NCBI GenBank assembly: GCA_034440575.1
Contig: JAOTOL010001647.1
Coordinates: 2,942,501-3,006,500 of the forward strand
DNA from: Imbricaverruca yamaguchii
Taxonomy: Eukaryota > Arthropoda > Thecostraca > Neoverrucidae
DNA: 64,000 nt
Direction: 5' to 3'
The notes beneath the pieces are model-generated. The model was not told where the DNA came from and did no database searches. It saw nothing but the letters and a program-made list of their open reading frames with translations. Shown piece by piece: positions 22,490 to 31,849 of the stretch (position 1 is its first letter; every line of letters starts with the position of its first letter). A program made the position numbers and the translations under genes.

Positions 22490-24844
22490 ACACGTGCGCA
22501 GACGATCCACATAGTTAACTGGTGCTTTTGGTTACACATATTCACACAATTACGAATGGATTGTCCTGGACAAACTGCAACGCAATAATACCAGCAGTGA
22601 CACAGCCGAGGCTATTCTTGGGGGGCTGACTGGTAAGAATGTGATAAACGGAGAAAGCTTCTGGCGCGCGAAAATGTAGGGTTATGCGTGGTGACAATCT
22701 CAAAACTTCTTATTTCATCTGGTGTATTTTTGGGTGCTAAGGGGGAGGGGGTGACATCCTTGGCTGAATACCAGCGTAGGTGACAATGTCGAGGGAGGCA
22801 CAGTCATAGCTCTGCTGCTGAAAGGTGGGGTCACATTCTTGTGCTGGCTGCCGGTGGTTTATTCCCAGTTGGCTTGTGCTGTATTCTAGCTGCGTTTATT
22901 GCCGCTACACCAAAATGATCCACTTGGATGTGCGTCAGGGACGCGCGGAACCTAACCTGCACACTTGCTGATGGTTGCAAAACTTTCCACCAACACGGCC
23001 GACATCACCAGTTTGAAGGGTGTGCCGCGTACCGCCCTGCTGCGCTCGCAATGCGACGCTGTTATGTACTCACAACACGCCACAGCGCTATCCAAGATGC
23101 CAACAATAGCGGTGCACCTCAAAGGTGCGCCCGGGCGCGCCGTCAAAGTCTAACGGGGCCGGCCGGCATCAGCAGATTAGGCCATTTCACAAATTACTCG
23201 AACATACAACGACGCCGTAATCGCTAAATGCCTCTTGTTCGAGCCATTAAATGACCAATAGTACTCCGAAGGCCTTGGAGGAGGTAATACCGTTTAACAA
23301 TGACACGCCAGTGTGCCACTGCAAATGCATGGTCTGGAAAGGGCAGACTGTTAACTTAGTCTGAACACGTATGCAAGGCACCAGCGGATCCAAACAGTTC
23401 ATATATAGCGTCTTGTATGATTCTACACACCGATGAAACATTAAGTATATAGCAGTGTCCACTCGAACGAGATATGCTGTGCGCGTGGCTACCCTTCGGG
23501 CCGTCACCAGGTTCATCGGTGCAGCATGGCATACCCCCAGCAGCAGATATCTCACCATGCTTTGACTCACCTGGTGAGGTATCGCCCGTGTTTACCGGCA
23601 CACATATTACAGTATGCCCGATAATGATGAGGTACGAGTGCGTACACGGAGCGCACGTGCACGTCCGCTCAACTGCACAAACTGTAAACGCAGTAGGAGC
23701 GCAGGGTGTGCCGACGGTATTGATCGGCCGATTGATGAAGACACTTCTGTTGAGCTTCCAATTATTGTATTGGCGGTTGTCAACATGCGCCTCTGAGACG
23801 GGCCAGACAACATCAGCTCAGTTGAGTCCAGTTCGGTTGGTCCCTCCCACACACGCCGGCCAGGTACATCACCGCACCAACCACTGTCGACGGGCAGGGC
23901 GCCGACACATCGGCAATTCGCAGCGCGCCGACTCGAGCGCGTACGCGTGCAGGAATTACGCTACCTCTGACGGTAACGGTGATGGCACAAGTGCAGCGGC
24001 GCCAGTGATATGACGCGACGGTGACAATGCCGGCGACAGGTACACGAAAACAGCGGTGATCACGCCCATAGCACCACGGTCTCCACGCGGTACGTCTCCC
24101 CTCCCTCCCAACACACACATATAACAAATCAGGCGACAGTAGCTCGCAAAGCCATATCACAGTAACGGCAACTATACGCAAACGCCCGAACATCGGCAGA
24201 TAGCGTTCGACAGCCAATAACAACATGAATGACACCAACATCTATATATTTATATACTAATATTTGTGCCATTGTGGCGCCTCTCTGAAGCGTGGTGAAA
24301 TAGCTTGTACTGGGTCCAGGAAAGGGAGCGAGTAACCTTCCCTCATCCGCACTGACATTTGATACGTGACAAGGCCATTTTCTTGTTCTGACAAATTATC
24401 GGACAGATCAAGCCTCTCGTTCCCACAAAGTATCAGCCAGGCTAAATACCATTCAAAGTGTTGTTCGGTTCTTACCGAGACGCACACTCATTTAGGCGAT
24501 TCATAAAACTTATCAGCATAACAGGGCCTCAACACGACGTCACTGTTGCGTCGCCATACTGAGACTGGAGACGACGTTGAGGGAGGTAGTACTGGAGAAC
24601 GGCGGCAGAGGTGTGCTCAGGCTGACCTGTTGGCAAGTAACGGATGGAATCAACGTCTATCATAACCGTAAACTGAGCATCCACTCAGGCGTTCCCGCGC
24701 AATCCGTGAGCATCGCGAAACGTCACATGAACCTGCCAAGCTGAACGAAGAGGCAACATCAGGACCGTCATATTGCACGCACGCAAACTGCATACCAGCT
24801 AGACGCATGCTGGATGAACAGTAAAAATGTTTTGCTTAGATCGC
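22490..24844. other. Non-coding sequence
   Basis: Several 80-180 aa frames overlap on opposite strands without recognisable products or splice-bounded exons. The mixed composition looks like intergenic or intronic DNA. Confidence 0.4.
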
Positions 24845-24914
24845 TTGATTGATTATTTGGGCATAAGGGCGCATCAACTGCTACTAGCTATGTAGCGCCC
24901 ATTGCTTATATCAC
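24832..24914 (-). mobile_element. Ultrashort tail-only retroposon, imperfect TSD
   Basis: The core has GATTGATTATTTGGGC, then AAGGGCGCATCAACTGC and TATGTAGCGCCC. The inverted GGGCGC/GCGCCC ends can form a hairpin. Flanks TTGCTTAGATCGC (24832-24844) and TTGCTTATATCAC (24902-24914) differ at 2 of 13 positions, suggesting an older insertion. Confidence 0.7.
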
Positions 24915-25002
24915 CTGTTATTGCGTTGCGTATTGCACTGACCACCTGTTATAGCGATCGAATCAGAAGACTGAGAGAGCTCCATTCAACCAGGTGTTTT
25001 AG

Positions 25003-25076
25003 GTTGACCGGCGCGGGGCCGCTTCGCGCGCCCGCAACGCTCGCAACTCAACTGTCCGGCCAACCGACCTAAAGCA
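25003..25076. repeat. Inverted repeat (fold-back) with CpG-rich loop
   Basis: TTTTAGGTTGACCGG at the left and CCGGCCAACCGACCTAAA at the right are near inverse complements around a CpG-rich centre of about 40 bp. It could be a small fold-back element. Confidence 0.5.
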
Positions 25077-25099
25077 ACGCAGTTTCCACTTAGCCAGCT

Positions 25100-25145
25100 A
25101 CTTGGGCTTTAGGGCGTCTCGTCTACTGTGGCCATATTGTAGCCC
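25100..25145 (-). mobile_element. Degenerate copy of the ultrashort element
   Basis: CTTGGGCTTTAGGGCGTCTCG matches the 3' tail of the family on the minus strand. The GCGCCC end is not evident and no clear target duplication was found. Confidence 0.45.
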
Positions 25146-25860
25146 AATATTAATACTGTTCGGTGTAGCCACCTGAACTGCAGGCGAGACACTGCCGTAT
25201 CAGGAACCGTGACGTAAACCTCTGCGATCATCAATGCCGGCATAAATCGATGGGTATCTATTGTGCTTTCTATTGTGGTCGTTCTACTGGTCAATCTATT
25301 CCTGCGGTGGCAGATACAGCCCATGCAAGACATGGTGAGACACAGAGGCACAATTATCAGTACCCTAGAGGTCCCTCAATAAGACTCTGTCACGTCCTGT
25401 CAGATATTGTATCGTACATGGTAAGCAAAACAACATTCACATCAGTTGCCTGGACAAGTCTTTTACGTTTTATGAACAGGACAGTATCTGCAAAAACAAA
25501 CACGACATGGAAAACACGGCAACCGCATTGTCGGACACTATGAATTCGAATGTAGTCAGAGCAAAAAATCGGCCGAATATGAAATCAATACTTTTGTTTA
25601 GCTGAATGTACCTGCTACAAGGCGCCTCTCCCCAAACACTGTTTCTCACAGATGTCCATCGCGCTGAAAAAGGTGGCGAGTTGGAAGTTGACCCTTCTTG
25701 AATATAAACGGAAATAGAAACATCGAAATACACTGTGCAATACAATTATCCGATCACGGCAAAAACCAACATCCACCCATTTAATAATTCATTTTTAGCA
25801 ATAACATAGTAACAATCTGTATTTCTGAAAAGCTACTATGATGTGGCAGGGCAGCTCGGG
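25146..25860. other. Non-coding sequence downstream of the USF3-like gene
   Basis: No recognisable frame and no tandem repeats. Confidence 0.45.
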
Positions 25861-25861
25861 T

Positions 25862-26205
25862 ATGCTGACCTGGCCTGACATGTGACGGTATCGTCAGTAC
25901 CCTCAGGGTAGGGTTAGCTAGGCCACACCCTCAGGGTCAGTCATGGTAAGACAGCCCGGGCCTAGTCACCTGACCTGTGACGGTGCCGTCAACACCTCCG
26001 TCAGTACCCTCAGGGTAGGGTTAGTCAGGCCACACCCTCAGGGTCAGTCAGGGTAAGGCAGCACGGATAGAGTGACCTGACTTGTGAGGGTGCCGTCAGC
26101 GCCCCGGTCAGTACCCTCAGTGCAGGGTTAGTCAGGCCCTACCCTCAGGGCCAGTCAGGCAGCCCGGGCATAGTCACCTAACCTGTGACGGTGCCGTCAG
26201 CAGGT
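25862..26205. repeat. Tandem repeat, ~108-bp unit, 3 copies overlapping a gene end
   Basis: The unit contains CACCTGACCTGTGACGGTGCCGTCA, then CAGTACCCTCAGGGTAGGG and TCAGGCCACACCCTCAGGG. The TGTGACGGTGCCGTCA motif occurs near 25976, 26084 and 26188, with a diverged copy near 25882. The last occurrence is also the last coding bases of the proposed terminal exon (LLTAPSQ on the minus strand), so the array appears to have grown out of, or into, the end of the gene. Confidence 0.8.
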
Positions 26206-26317
26206 GGTTGGGCAGCTCCGGAGTGGTCAGGTTGTGAATGTCTCCGCCGAGCAGGTTGGTCCTCGTGACGATCGGAGCGGTGGTCGTCAGGCCGGACGGG
26301 TACAGCGGCGTGCTCGT
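26178..26317 (-). CDS. USF3-like protein, candidate C-terminal exon
   Basis: On the minus strand a non-repetitive frame encodes TSTPLYPSGLTTTAPIV followed by TRTNLLGGDIHNLTTPELPN and ends at a stop just after TAPSQVR. An AG at 26318-26319 would begin the exon in phase 0, matching the phase-0 donor at 27097. Its pyrimidine tract is poor, and the same frame remains open further upstream to about 26395, so the true acceptor may differ. The end is also uncertain: CAG followed by GTTAGG at the 3' limit resembles a weak donor, which would mean one more exon. The Thr/Pro/Leu/Asn-rich composition fits the C-terminal tail of USF3 proteins, but no single motif here proves it. A 15-bp tandem repeat lies immediately upstream and a 108-bp repeat immediately downstream. 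Confidence 0.45.
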
Positions 26318-26367
26318 CTGGGACCGCATCGGCGTGTCGTCAGCGGCGCTCAAGGCCGGCCACGCCC

Positions 26368-26476
26368 GCAGGTCACGCCCACAGGTCACGACCACAGGTC
26401 ACGCCCACAGGTCACGCCCACAGGTCACGACCACAGGTCACGCCCACAGGCCACGCCCACAGGACACGACCACAGC
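26368..26476. repeat. Tandem repeat, 15-bp unit, about 7 copies
   Basis: CACAGGTCACGCCCA and variants (CACAGGTCACGACCA) repeat directly beside the candidate terminal exon, within the preceding intron. Confidence 0.9.
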
Positions 26477-26553
26477 ACTCGCCAACATCATCAGTCAAAC
26501 GAAGTCGCCAGCCACGTCGGCTCACACCAGCGGTCCAGACACGTGCAGGCCTG

Positions 26554-26724
26554 CGTCAGTTGGTTGGTCATTGGCTTCACGACACCTCGACCGTTGAGTC
26601 ATGTCTCACGCCGACTGGTCGCAGGCGAAGAGTAGCGACAGGTGGGACTCAAACCTACAACCTTTCGATTGTGAGACGGGCGGCTTGCCCCTGGACTACT
26701 AGTCCCCGGGCCCACGTCAGTTGG
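26554..26724 (-). mobile_element. tRNA-Val-like SINE with 10-bp TSD (copy 2), intronic
   Basis: Same family as 7796-7961: minus-strand GGGGACTAGTAGTCCAGGGG head, AGGTTTGAGTCC as B box, and a 3' end reading through CGGTCGAGGTGTCG to CCAACC. Exact CGTCAGTTGG duplications lie at 26554-26563 and 26715-26724. It lies in the candidate intron between 26318 and 27097. A small internal deletion (GCGTCGCCAATC missing) sets it apart from copies 1 and 3. Confidence 0.85.
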
Positions 26725-27097
26725 CGGGAAACAAAGACGGCAGCAATACGCATAGTTTGGTGCGTGATATGGAACCGCCAGCTTGCCCAACACTGGAGCC
26801 CAACAGATGGTAACTTAACGACAGGCAACTACTGGCACGCCATCCAATAATTCCAAACAGCAGGGGATCGGAGAGGATCGAGAGACGAAGCAACATAGCA
26901 CAAAAACCGGGACTTGTTTGACTTGTCTGGGCGACAGACAGCGAGCATTCAACAGACGAAAGCGCAGCGCTTGAAAAATCTGCATGATCCCGACCGGACT
27001 GACTTCGGCTGCGCGTTACAAGGCAGCACACGGCGATATCGCAGCACTGAGTGTCAACTGGGCACACGACGGCGTGCTGGATCCCCGCGCCACTCAC

Positions 27098-27908
27098 CTT
27101 GTTGCCGATCTCGGGCAGCAGGCTGCTCAGGTTGAAGCTGGTCAGCGAGCCGACGTTGGCCGGAGTCCACAGCTCACACTGGCCGCGCTCCTCTGGGCCC
27201 GCCGGCGGTCGCTCCTCCCGCCGCGCCTCACGCGCAGATGGCGGCGGAGGCGGAGGCGGGGGCGGAGGCGGGAGGCGGGGGCGGGGGCGGAGGCGGCGGC
27301 TGCTCGGAGCGACTGAAGATGGCGCCCAGGAAGCTCGACTCGTCCACGGGCGGCGTGTAGGTGGCCGCCGGGAACATCGAGTTCAGCGAATTCTGGCAGT
27401 CGAAGAAGTTGGACGTCAGCAGCAGGTCGTCCAGCTTGCGCGCCTCCATCGCCGTCTTGGCCGGCGAGCGGTCCTTGCGGATGTAGCGCGGCTCGGCCGG
27501 CAGCTGGTAGACGGCCTGCGCGCCGGCGCCGACCGCCGACGGCGCCGTCGCGCCGGCCGCCAGGTTGGCGCGGTGACCCCACGCGTTAGCCTGCGGCGCC
27601 AGGTACTGGCTGTTGTACAGGCTCATCTGGCAGAAGTCGCCCAGGTCGTCGACCATCGGCCGGTCGGCCGTCACCACCACCGGCGGCGGCAGCGGCAGTG
27701 GCGGCGGCGCGTCGGCAGGCGGCGCCAGCAGCGCCTCGGCAGAGTAGCTCGACTTGGTCTTGCGGGCCACCGAGCGCGTGCTCGTCTTCTTCTCCGGCTT
27801 GCGCTTCTCCTTGCGGTCGTCCTTCTTCTCGACCAGGTGGTAGACCGAGAAGAGCGTCTGGTTGTTGGCAGGAGCGGGCTGTCGACCTCGGTGCGGTAGA
27901 TGGTGCAC
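27098..27908 (-). CDS. USF3-like protein, penultimate visible exon (one-base frame break)
   Basis: The minus-strand exon is bounded by an acceptor (CCATTAG, 27909-27910) and a consensus donor (AAG then GTGAGT, intron from 27097). It enters in phase 0, continuing the frame of the exon ending at 28461. Early residues include FSVYHLVEKK, then a Lys/Arg-rich patch and KSSYSAEALLA, matching the SSYSAEAL motif I know from vertebrate USF3. The last residues include GSLTSFNLSSLLPEIGNK, matching the conserved NFN..SLFPEI segment near the USF3 C-terminus. Between them lie acidic/hydrophobic stretches (DLGDFCQMSLY, ARKLDDLLLTSNFF). The frame breaks inside a Pro-codon tract at about 27270: a single extra C (plus strand G in GGCGGGAGGCGG) sends the original frame to a stop at 27228, while the next frame is open to the donor. 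It is either a sequence error in a GC-rich repeat or a real lesion. Confidence 0.8.
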
Positions 27909-28027
27909 CTAATGGACATAGCGCGGATACATTACTACAGTTCAGATAAATGTTGAACTAAACAGCCTCTCCAATGCATATAATACTGTGCTGTTGTATG
28001 CACATATTTGGGAAACTCTCCGCACAG

Positions 28028-28108
28028 AGAACTAACCGTTGGTTGGTTATTTGGGCTTACGGGCGCATCGACTGCGTTGGTCATACAGCGCCCACAGAAC
28101 TAACCGTT
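28028..28108 (-). mobile_element. Ultrashort tail-only retroposon with 13-bp TSD
   Basis: The 55-bp insert at 28041-28095 starts GGTTGGTTATTTGGGCTTAC, contains GGGCGCATCGACTGCG, and ends TCATACAGCGCCCAC. Exact AGAACTAACCGTT duplications lie at 28028-28040 and 28096-28108. The GGGCGC...GCGCCC ends form a potential hairpin. It is intronic. Confidence 0.9.
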
Positions 28109-28297
28109 TTCGAAGCTAAACGTACACGGAAGACTTCAGTAGAGCACACTATTTCCACAAAACCTCATCCGACAATCGCGTGAGAATCGCCAGCAGCAGA
28201 AAGTGTGCGAAGACATTGCAGTGTATGTGTGATTATGGTTATAGGGCGCATCGAGTCCACAACATAGCCAGTCCTTTATGGCACACTCACAGCAAAA

Positions 28298-28375
28298 ACA
28301 ACACGAGTAGGTGAGCTAGTTAGTTGGGCTTTAGGGCGTTTCGACCAGAATTGATCATTCGCGCCCACAACACGA
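28298..28375 (-). mobile_element. Ultrashort retroposon, second subfamily, 9-bp TSD
   Basis: The insert at 28307-28366 has AGTTAGTTGGGCTTTAGGGCG and TCGACCAGAATTGATCATTCG ending in GCGCCC. ACAACACGA occurs at 28298-28306 and 28367-28375. The GAATTGATCATT centre is shared with the copy at 2461 and distinguishes a subfamily from the ACTGC..GGTTATGCAGC type. Confidence 0.75.
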
Positions 28376-28460
28376 AAAAGCATGCCAACGCAAACCACGC
28401 ACCATCTTATACTTATCCGCATCAAGTTGGATGAGCCAAGAGTGTCCGACATTCGCTCAC

Positions 28461-31400
28461 CTGGTGCAGCTGCTGCTGCACCTGCAGTTGGCCATGCTGC
28501 TGCTGCTGCGCCACCTGTAGCGGCCGCTGCGCCGCCGTCAACGATGAGAAAGGCTGCGCCATCTCTTTCCCGTCGGCCGGCCGCGACTGCGACAGCTGCG
28601 GCGGCGGCGGCTGTGGCGGCTGCTGCTGCAAAAGCTGCTGCGGGGAGCGGTCGTCCAGCCGGCGGTGCGGCTGTCTCTGCTGCTGCCGCTGCGGTTCGGG
28701 CGGCAGCTGCAGCGCCATCGCCGGCGCCAGCTGGTGGCCGATCGCGGCCCCGTCCGGCGGCTTGTGCTGGCCGGCCGGCGGCGGCGTCGGCTTGTAGTAG
28801 GCGGACTTGGCGGCGTGCTGCGGAGTCTCGAACGGCCGCTGGTAGAACGGCGGGATCGGGTACTGCATGTTCTGCTGCGGCTGCTGGTGCGGCCGCGCCG
28901 CCATCTTGTGGTTGGCCGCGGGCCCGGCAGGTGGCAGCAGGCGCGCGTCCATCTGCTGCGGAGCGCACCAGTACGCCTGCTCCGGCTGGTACTGCGGCTC
29001 GTACATGGCCTGCGACGCGTAGAAGGTCTGGTTGGGCACCTGCGACGTGCAGTGGTAGTAGGGCGGCGCGCGCCCCTGCGGGTACACGCCGCGGCTGGCC
29101 GCCACGTACGCCGACTTGCCGGCGTCCGCCATCGGCTTGGTCGGCTGCGGAGCCGCGTGCTGGCCGGCGGCCGGCTGTCTGGCGTGCTGCGGAGCGAACT
29201 CGTGGCTCACGGCCGACTGATACCGGGCGGGCGGCGGCGGCAGGTTCTGGTGACACACCTGCTGGGGGAATCGCTGAGTCATGTCGCCGCCGGCCGGCGG
29301 CGGCGCCAGCGCGGCCGAGTCGCACACGGCCGGCGAGCGGGCGCTGGCCGACCCGTCCGCGTAGGCGAACGCGGCCCGCTTGGCCGGCGGCGGGCCGGAC
29401 GCCGGCGCGGCCAGCGCGCTGTGCGGGCTCTTGGCGCGCAGCGGCGCGTGGCCGGGCGAGGCGCCCCGCAGCGCCGACTCGTCGCGATGTGCCGGCGCCG
29501 GCCGACTATCGTACGGCGAGCACAGCTGCTCGCCGGTGCGCGGCGTCAGACTCTTCTGCGGCGCCGACGGTTGGTAGGTCGGCCGAGCGGTGGCAGCAGC
29601 CGACGTGCGGCCGGCGCCGTCTGCCGCCAACTCCGGCCGATCGCAGCTGGCGCGCCGGCCGGCCGACGGCTGAGCTGACGGCTGAGCTGACGGCTGAGCT
29701 GACGGCTGAGCTGACGGCTGAGCTGATGGCTGAGCTGACGGCTTACCCGACGGCTGAGCTGACGGCTGTGCTGACGGCTGAGCTGACGGCCGAGCTGATG
29801 GCTGTGCTGACGGCTGAGCCGACGGCTGAGCAGACAGCGGCTGACAGAGCGGTGCCGGTACCGTCGTCAGTCGTGATGTCATGGTTGTGGCGGTGCAGCC
29901 GGCGCTCGCCCTGGCTGCAGAAGGCGCCGGCGCCGCTCTTGAACGCGCCGGTGCGCCGCCGGCTGACGGCGGCTGCGCGGAGGACGACACAACCGGGTCA
30001 CTGGAGGCGGGGCGAGCCGCCGGACGTCGATCGCCGCCAACAGCCGCCGACGCCGAAATCGACATCAGCGGCGCCACAGGCGGCGGCGGCAAACTGAGCT
30101 TCGACGGCGTCGGAACAGGCGGCGCCACACAAATATCAGATTCTTTGGAGCAGAGGACGTCGATACAGAAGACACTGCTGCGGCGCGGCGTGCCAGCCAC
30201 CGTGTAGATGGAGGGCAGGCACGAGGGCGACTGCGGACCGGGCCCGGTGCCCGGCGACTGTGCCACACCCGCCGACGACACCGGCACACCTGTCACCGGC
30301 TGGACTTTGACAACGACTGGCGATGCGCTAGTGGTGCTTGCCGAAGTCGGAAGCCCATCGCGGACCTGCAGTGCTGAAGCTGCCGACGTCTGAACGCAGT
30401 CGACTGGTGACGACCGGGCGCTGCTGGCAGCTGGACTCCGGACGCCGCTCGTCGCCGAAGAGGACACGACTCGTGCTATCGATGCGCGGGCGGGGACGAC
30501 CGCAGACGACTGCGAACTCTCGGGCGGCGACGCCAAGCTTCCCAGCTGAAGCCCGACTGACACGGCCGTCGCCACGGACGCGGACGAGGGCTGCCGAGCG
30601 TCCGCCGCTACCGGCCGCGACGTCCGCGGGTGCGCGGCTGCAACGGACGTCCAGGAATTGCGGCTCGGCTGCTGTGCCGAGCCGGCCGGTGTGGCGAGAC
30701 GCGGCCCGTCGCCGCCAGTAGCCGGGCCCGAGTCCGCCGACGGCAGACTCTCGCTCTGACGACGGCCCGACCCGTCGCCGGCAGCTCCAGTACCTGGCGA
30801 CGCCGCTCCCGTCGCGGGTGTGACGCTCCTCACCGAGCGGATGCTGTCGGGCGGCGCCGACGTGACCGTCGCCGGGCGCCGGGTCTGAGCAGGGCGGCAG
30901 ACCAGCGCGGAGCCCATCGGCGACGACGCGGCCGAGTCGGCGGCGCCGCCGGCTGCCGTCGGCCGCGCCGAGCTGCCCCGCCTGTCGCCAGCGGGCCGGT
31001 TCGGCTGCGCGGTCGGCGGGACGTCGCCGTCAGAGGCAGCCGGCGGTGTGGTGGTGGCGGCGACCACTGCCGGCGGCGCAGCGACAGCCGCGCTGGGCGC
31101 CCGCATCTCCGTCTGACCGGCATCGCCGCCACACCTGCCGCTGCCATCACCGACGGCCGCCGCGGAGGAGGCCAGTGCCGCAGCAGCAGGCTGTGCTGCG
31201 GCGCCGGAACCCAGCGCAGCACCATCCGACGTCACCGACGTGCTATCTGATGCCACCGACGCACCGGTGTCCATATCGGGCTCGCCATCACGCTCGACTA
31301 CGGCGACAGCGGCGACCGACACAGGCGGATCAGGTCTCGCGCTGCTGACAGAGGTGGTGCGGCTGCCGGTCGCGTCGGCAGGGGAGAACGAGACGGCGCA

Positions 31401-31708
31401 GGCCGTCGTCCTGCCTTCTCGACCTGCCAGATTCGGCGACGACACACGGGTGCTGACGTCACCAGCGGTGACGTCATCCGGTGTGACGTCACAAGTAGCC
31501 ATGCTCGCCATCGTTGTGGACGCTGAGAGTGCCGCCAACTCGTCTGCACCCTGTGTGAACACGGCGTTGGGGTAGAGCTGGCTGATGCCCTGCGACAAGC
31601 TGACCCCGCCTCCTGGCGAGGCTGCGCGGAGCCCCTCGTCGCCGTGGCCGCCGCCACCATCATCGTCGCAGCCCGCCGACGCCGACGCCTGGCTGTCGCC
31701 CGCGACAC
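28461..31708 (-). CDS. USF3-like protein, large central exon (~1,080 aa)
   Basis: One uninterrupted minus-strand frame of about 3.2 kb is Ala/Ser/Pro/Gln-rich, as expected for the long disordered middle of USF3, a predicted nuclear transcription factor. Recognisable stretches in order are an early SQLYPNAVF segment, Ser/Thr/Ala-rich sequence, a 12-bp repeat encoding SAQP units (29655-29840), an aromatic-rich segment (FYQRPFETP), and a Gln-rich stretch just before the donor. In vertebrate USF3 a polyglutamine tract likewise precedes the SSYSAEAL motif. The 3' limit is a consensus donor (28461/28460) in phase 0. The 5' limit is less certain: an in-frame stop lies at about 31711, so the acceptor is between there and about 31600; CTCCTGAG ending at 31709 is one choice. 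GC-rich composition keeps other frames open; these are shadows. The bHLH region is not in this exon. Confidence 0.75.
29655..29840 (-). repeat. 12-bp coding repeat (Ser-Ala-Gln-Pro units)
   Basis: On the plus strand GAGCTGACGGCT repeats about 15 times in register. On the minus strand it encodes SAQP with occasional SARP and SGKP variants. It is in frame, so the length can vary without breaking the protein. Confidence 0.92.
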
Positions 31709-31849
31709 CTCAGGAGCGGGCCCCGCTGGAAGAACGGTACCTTCCGTGGCGGCGGCGGCGGCAGCGGCGGGCCGCGTCCCCAGAAGAAGGCCACGCGAGG
31801 CCGACCGCGGGCCGGAGGGGTGGCGACACGAGCGGCGGCCACGCTCCTC

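Larger units (their letters stand above)
27909..28460 (-). other. Phase-0 intron of the USF3-like gene
   Basis: The donor CAG then GTGAGCG lies at 28461/28460 and the acceptor CATTAG at 27909-27910. The intron is 552 bp and contains two ultrashort retroposons (28041-28095 and 28307-28366) plus a third degenerate fragment near 28230-28260. Confidence 0.85.

Noticed and set aside
22149..22518. Two 121-aa plus frames and a 170-aa minus frame
   Set aside because: They are produced by the stop-free 30-bp minisatellite.
28382..30097. 571-aa plus-strand frame opposite the USF3-like exon
   Set aside because: Arg/Ala/Pro-rich shadow of a GC-rich coding exon on the other strand; the minus frame has the splice sites and conserved motifs.
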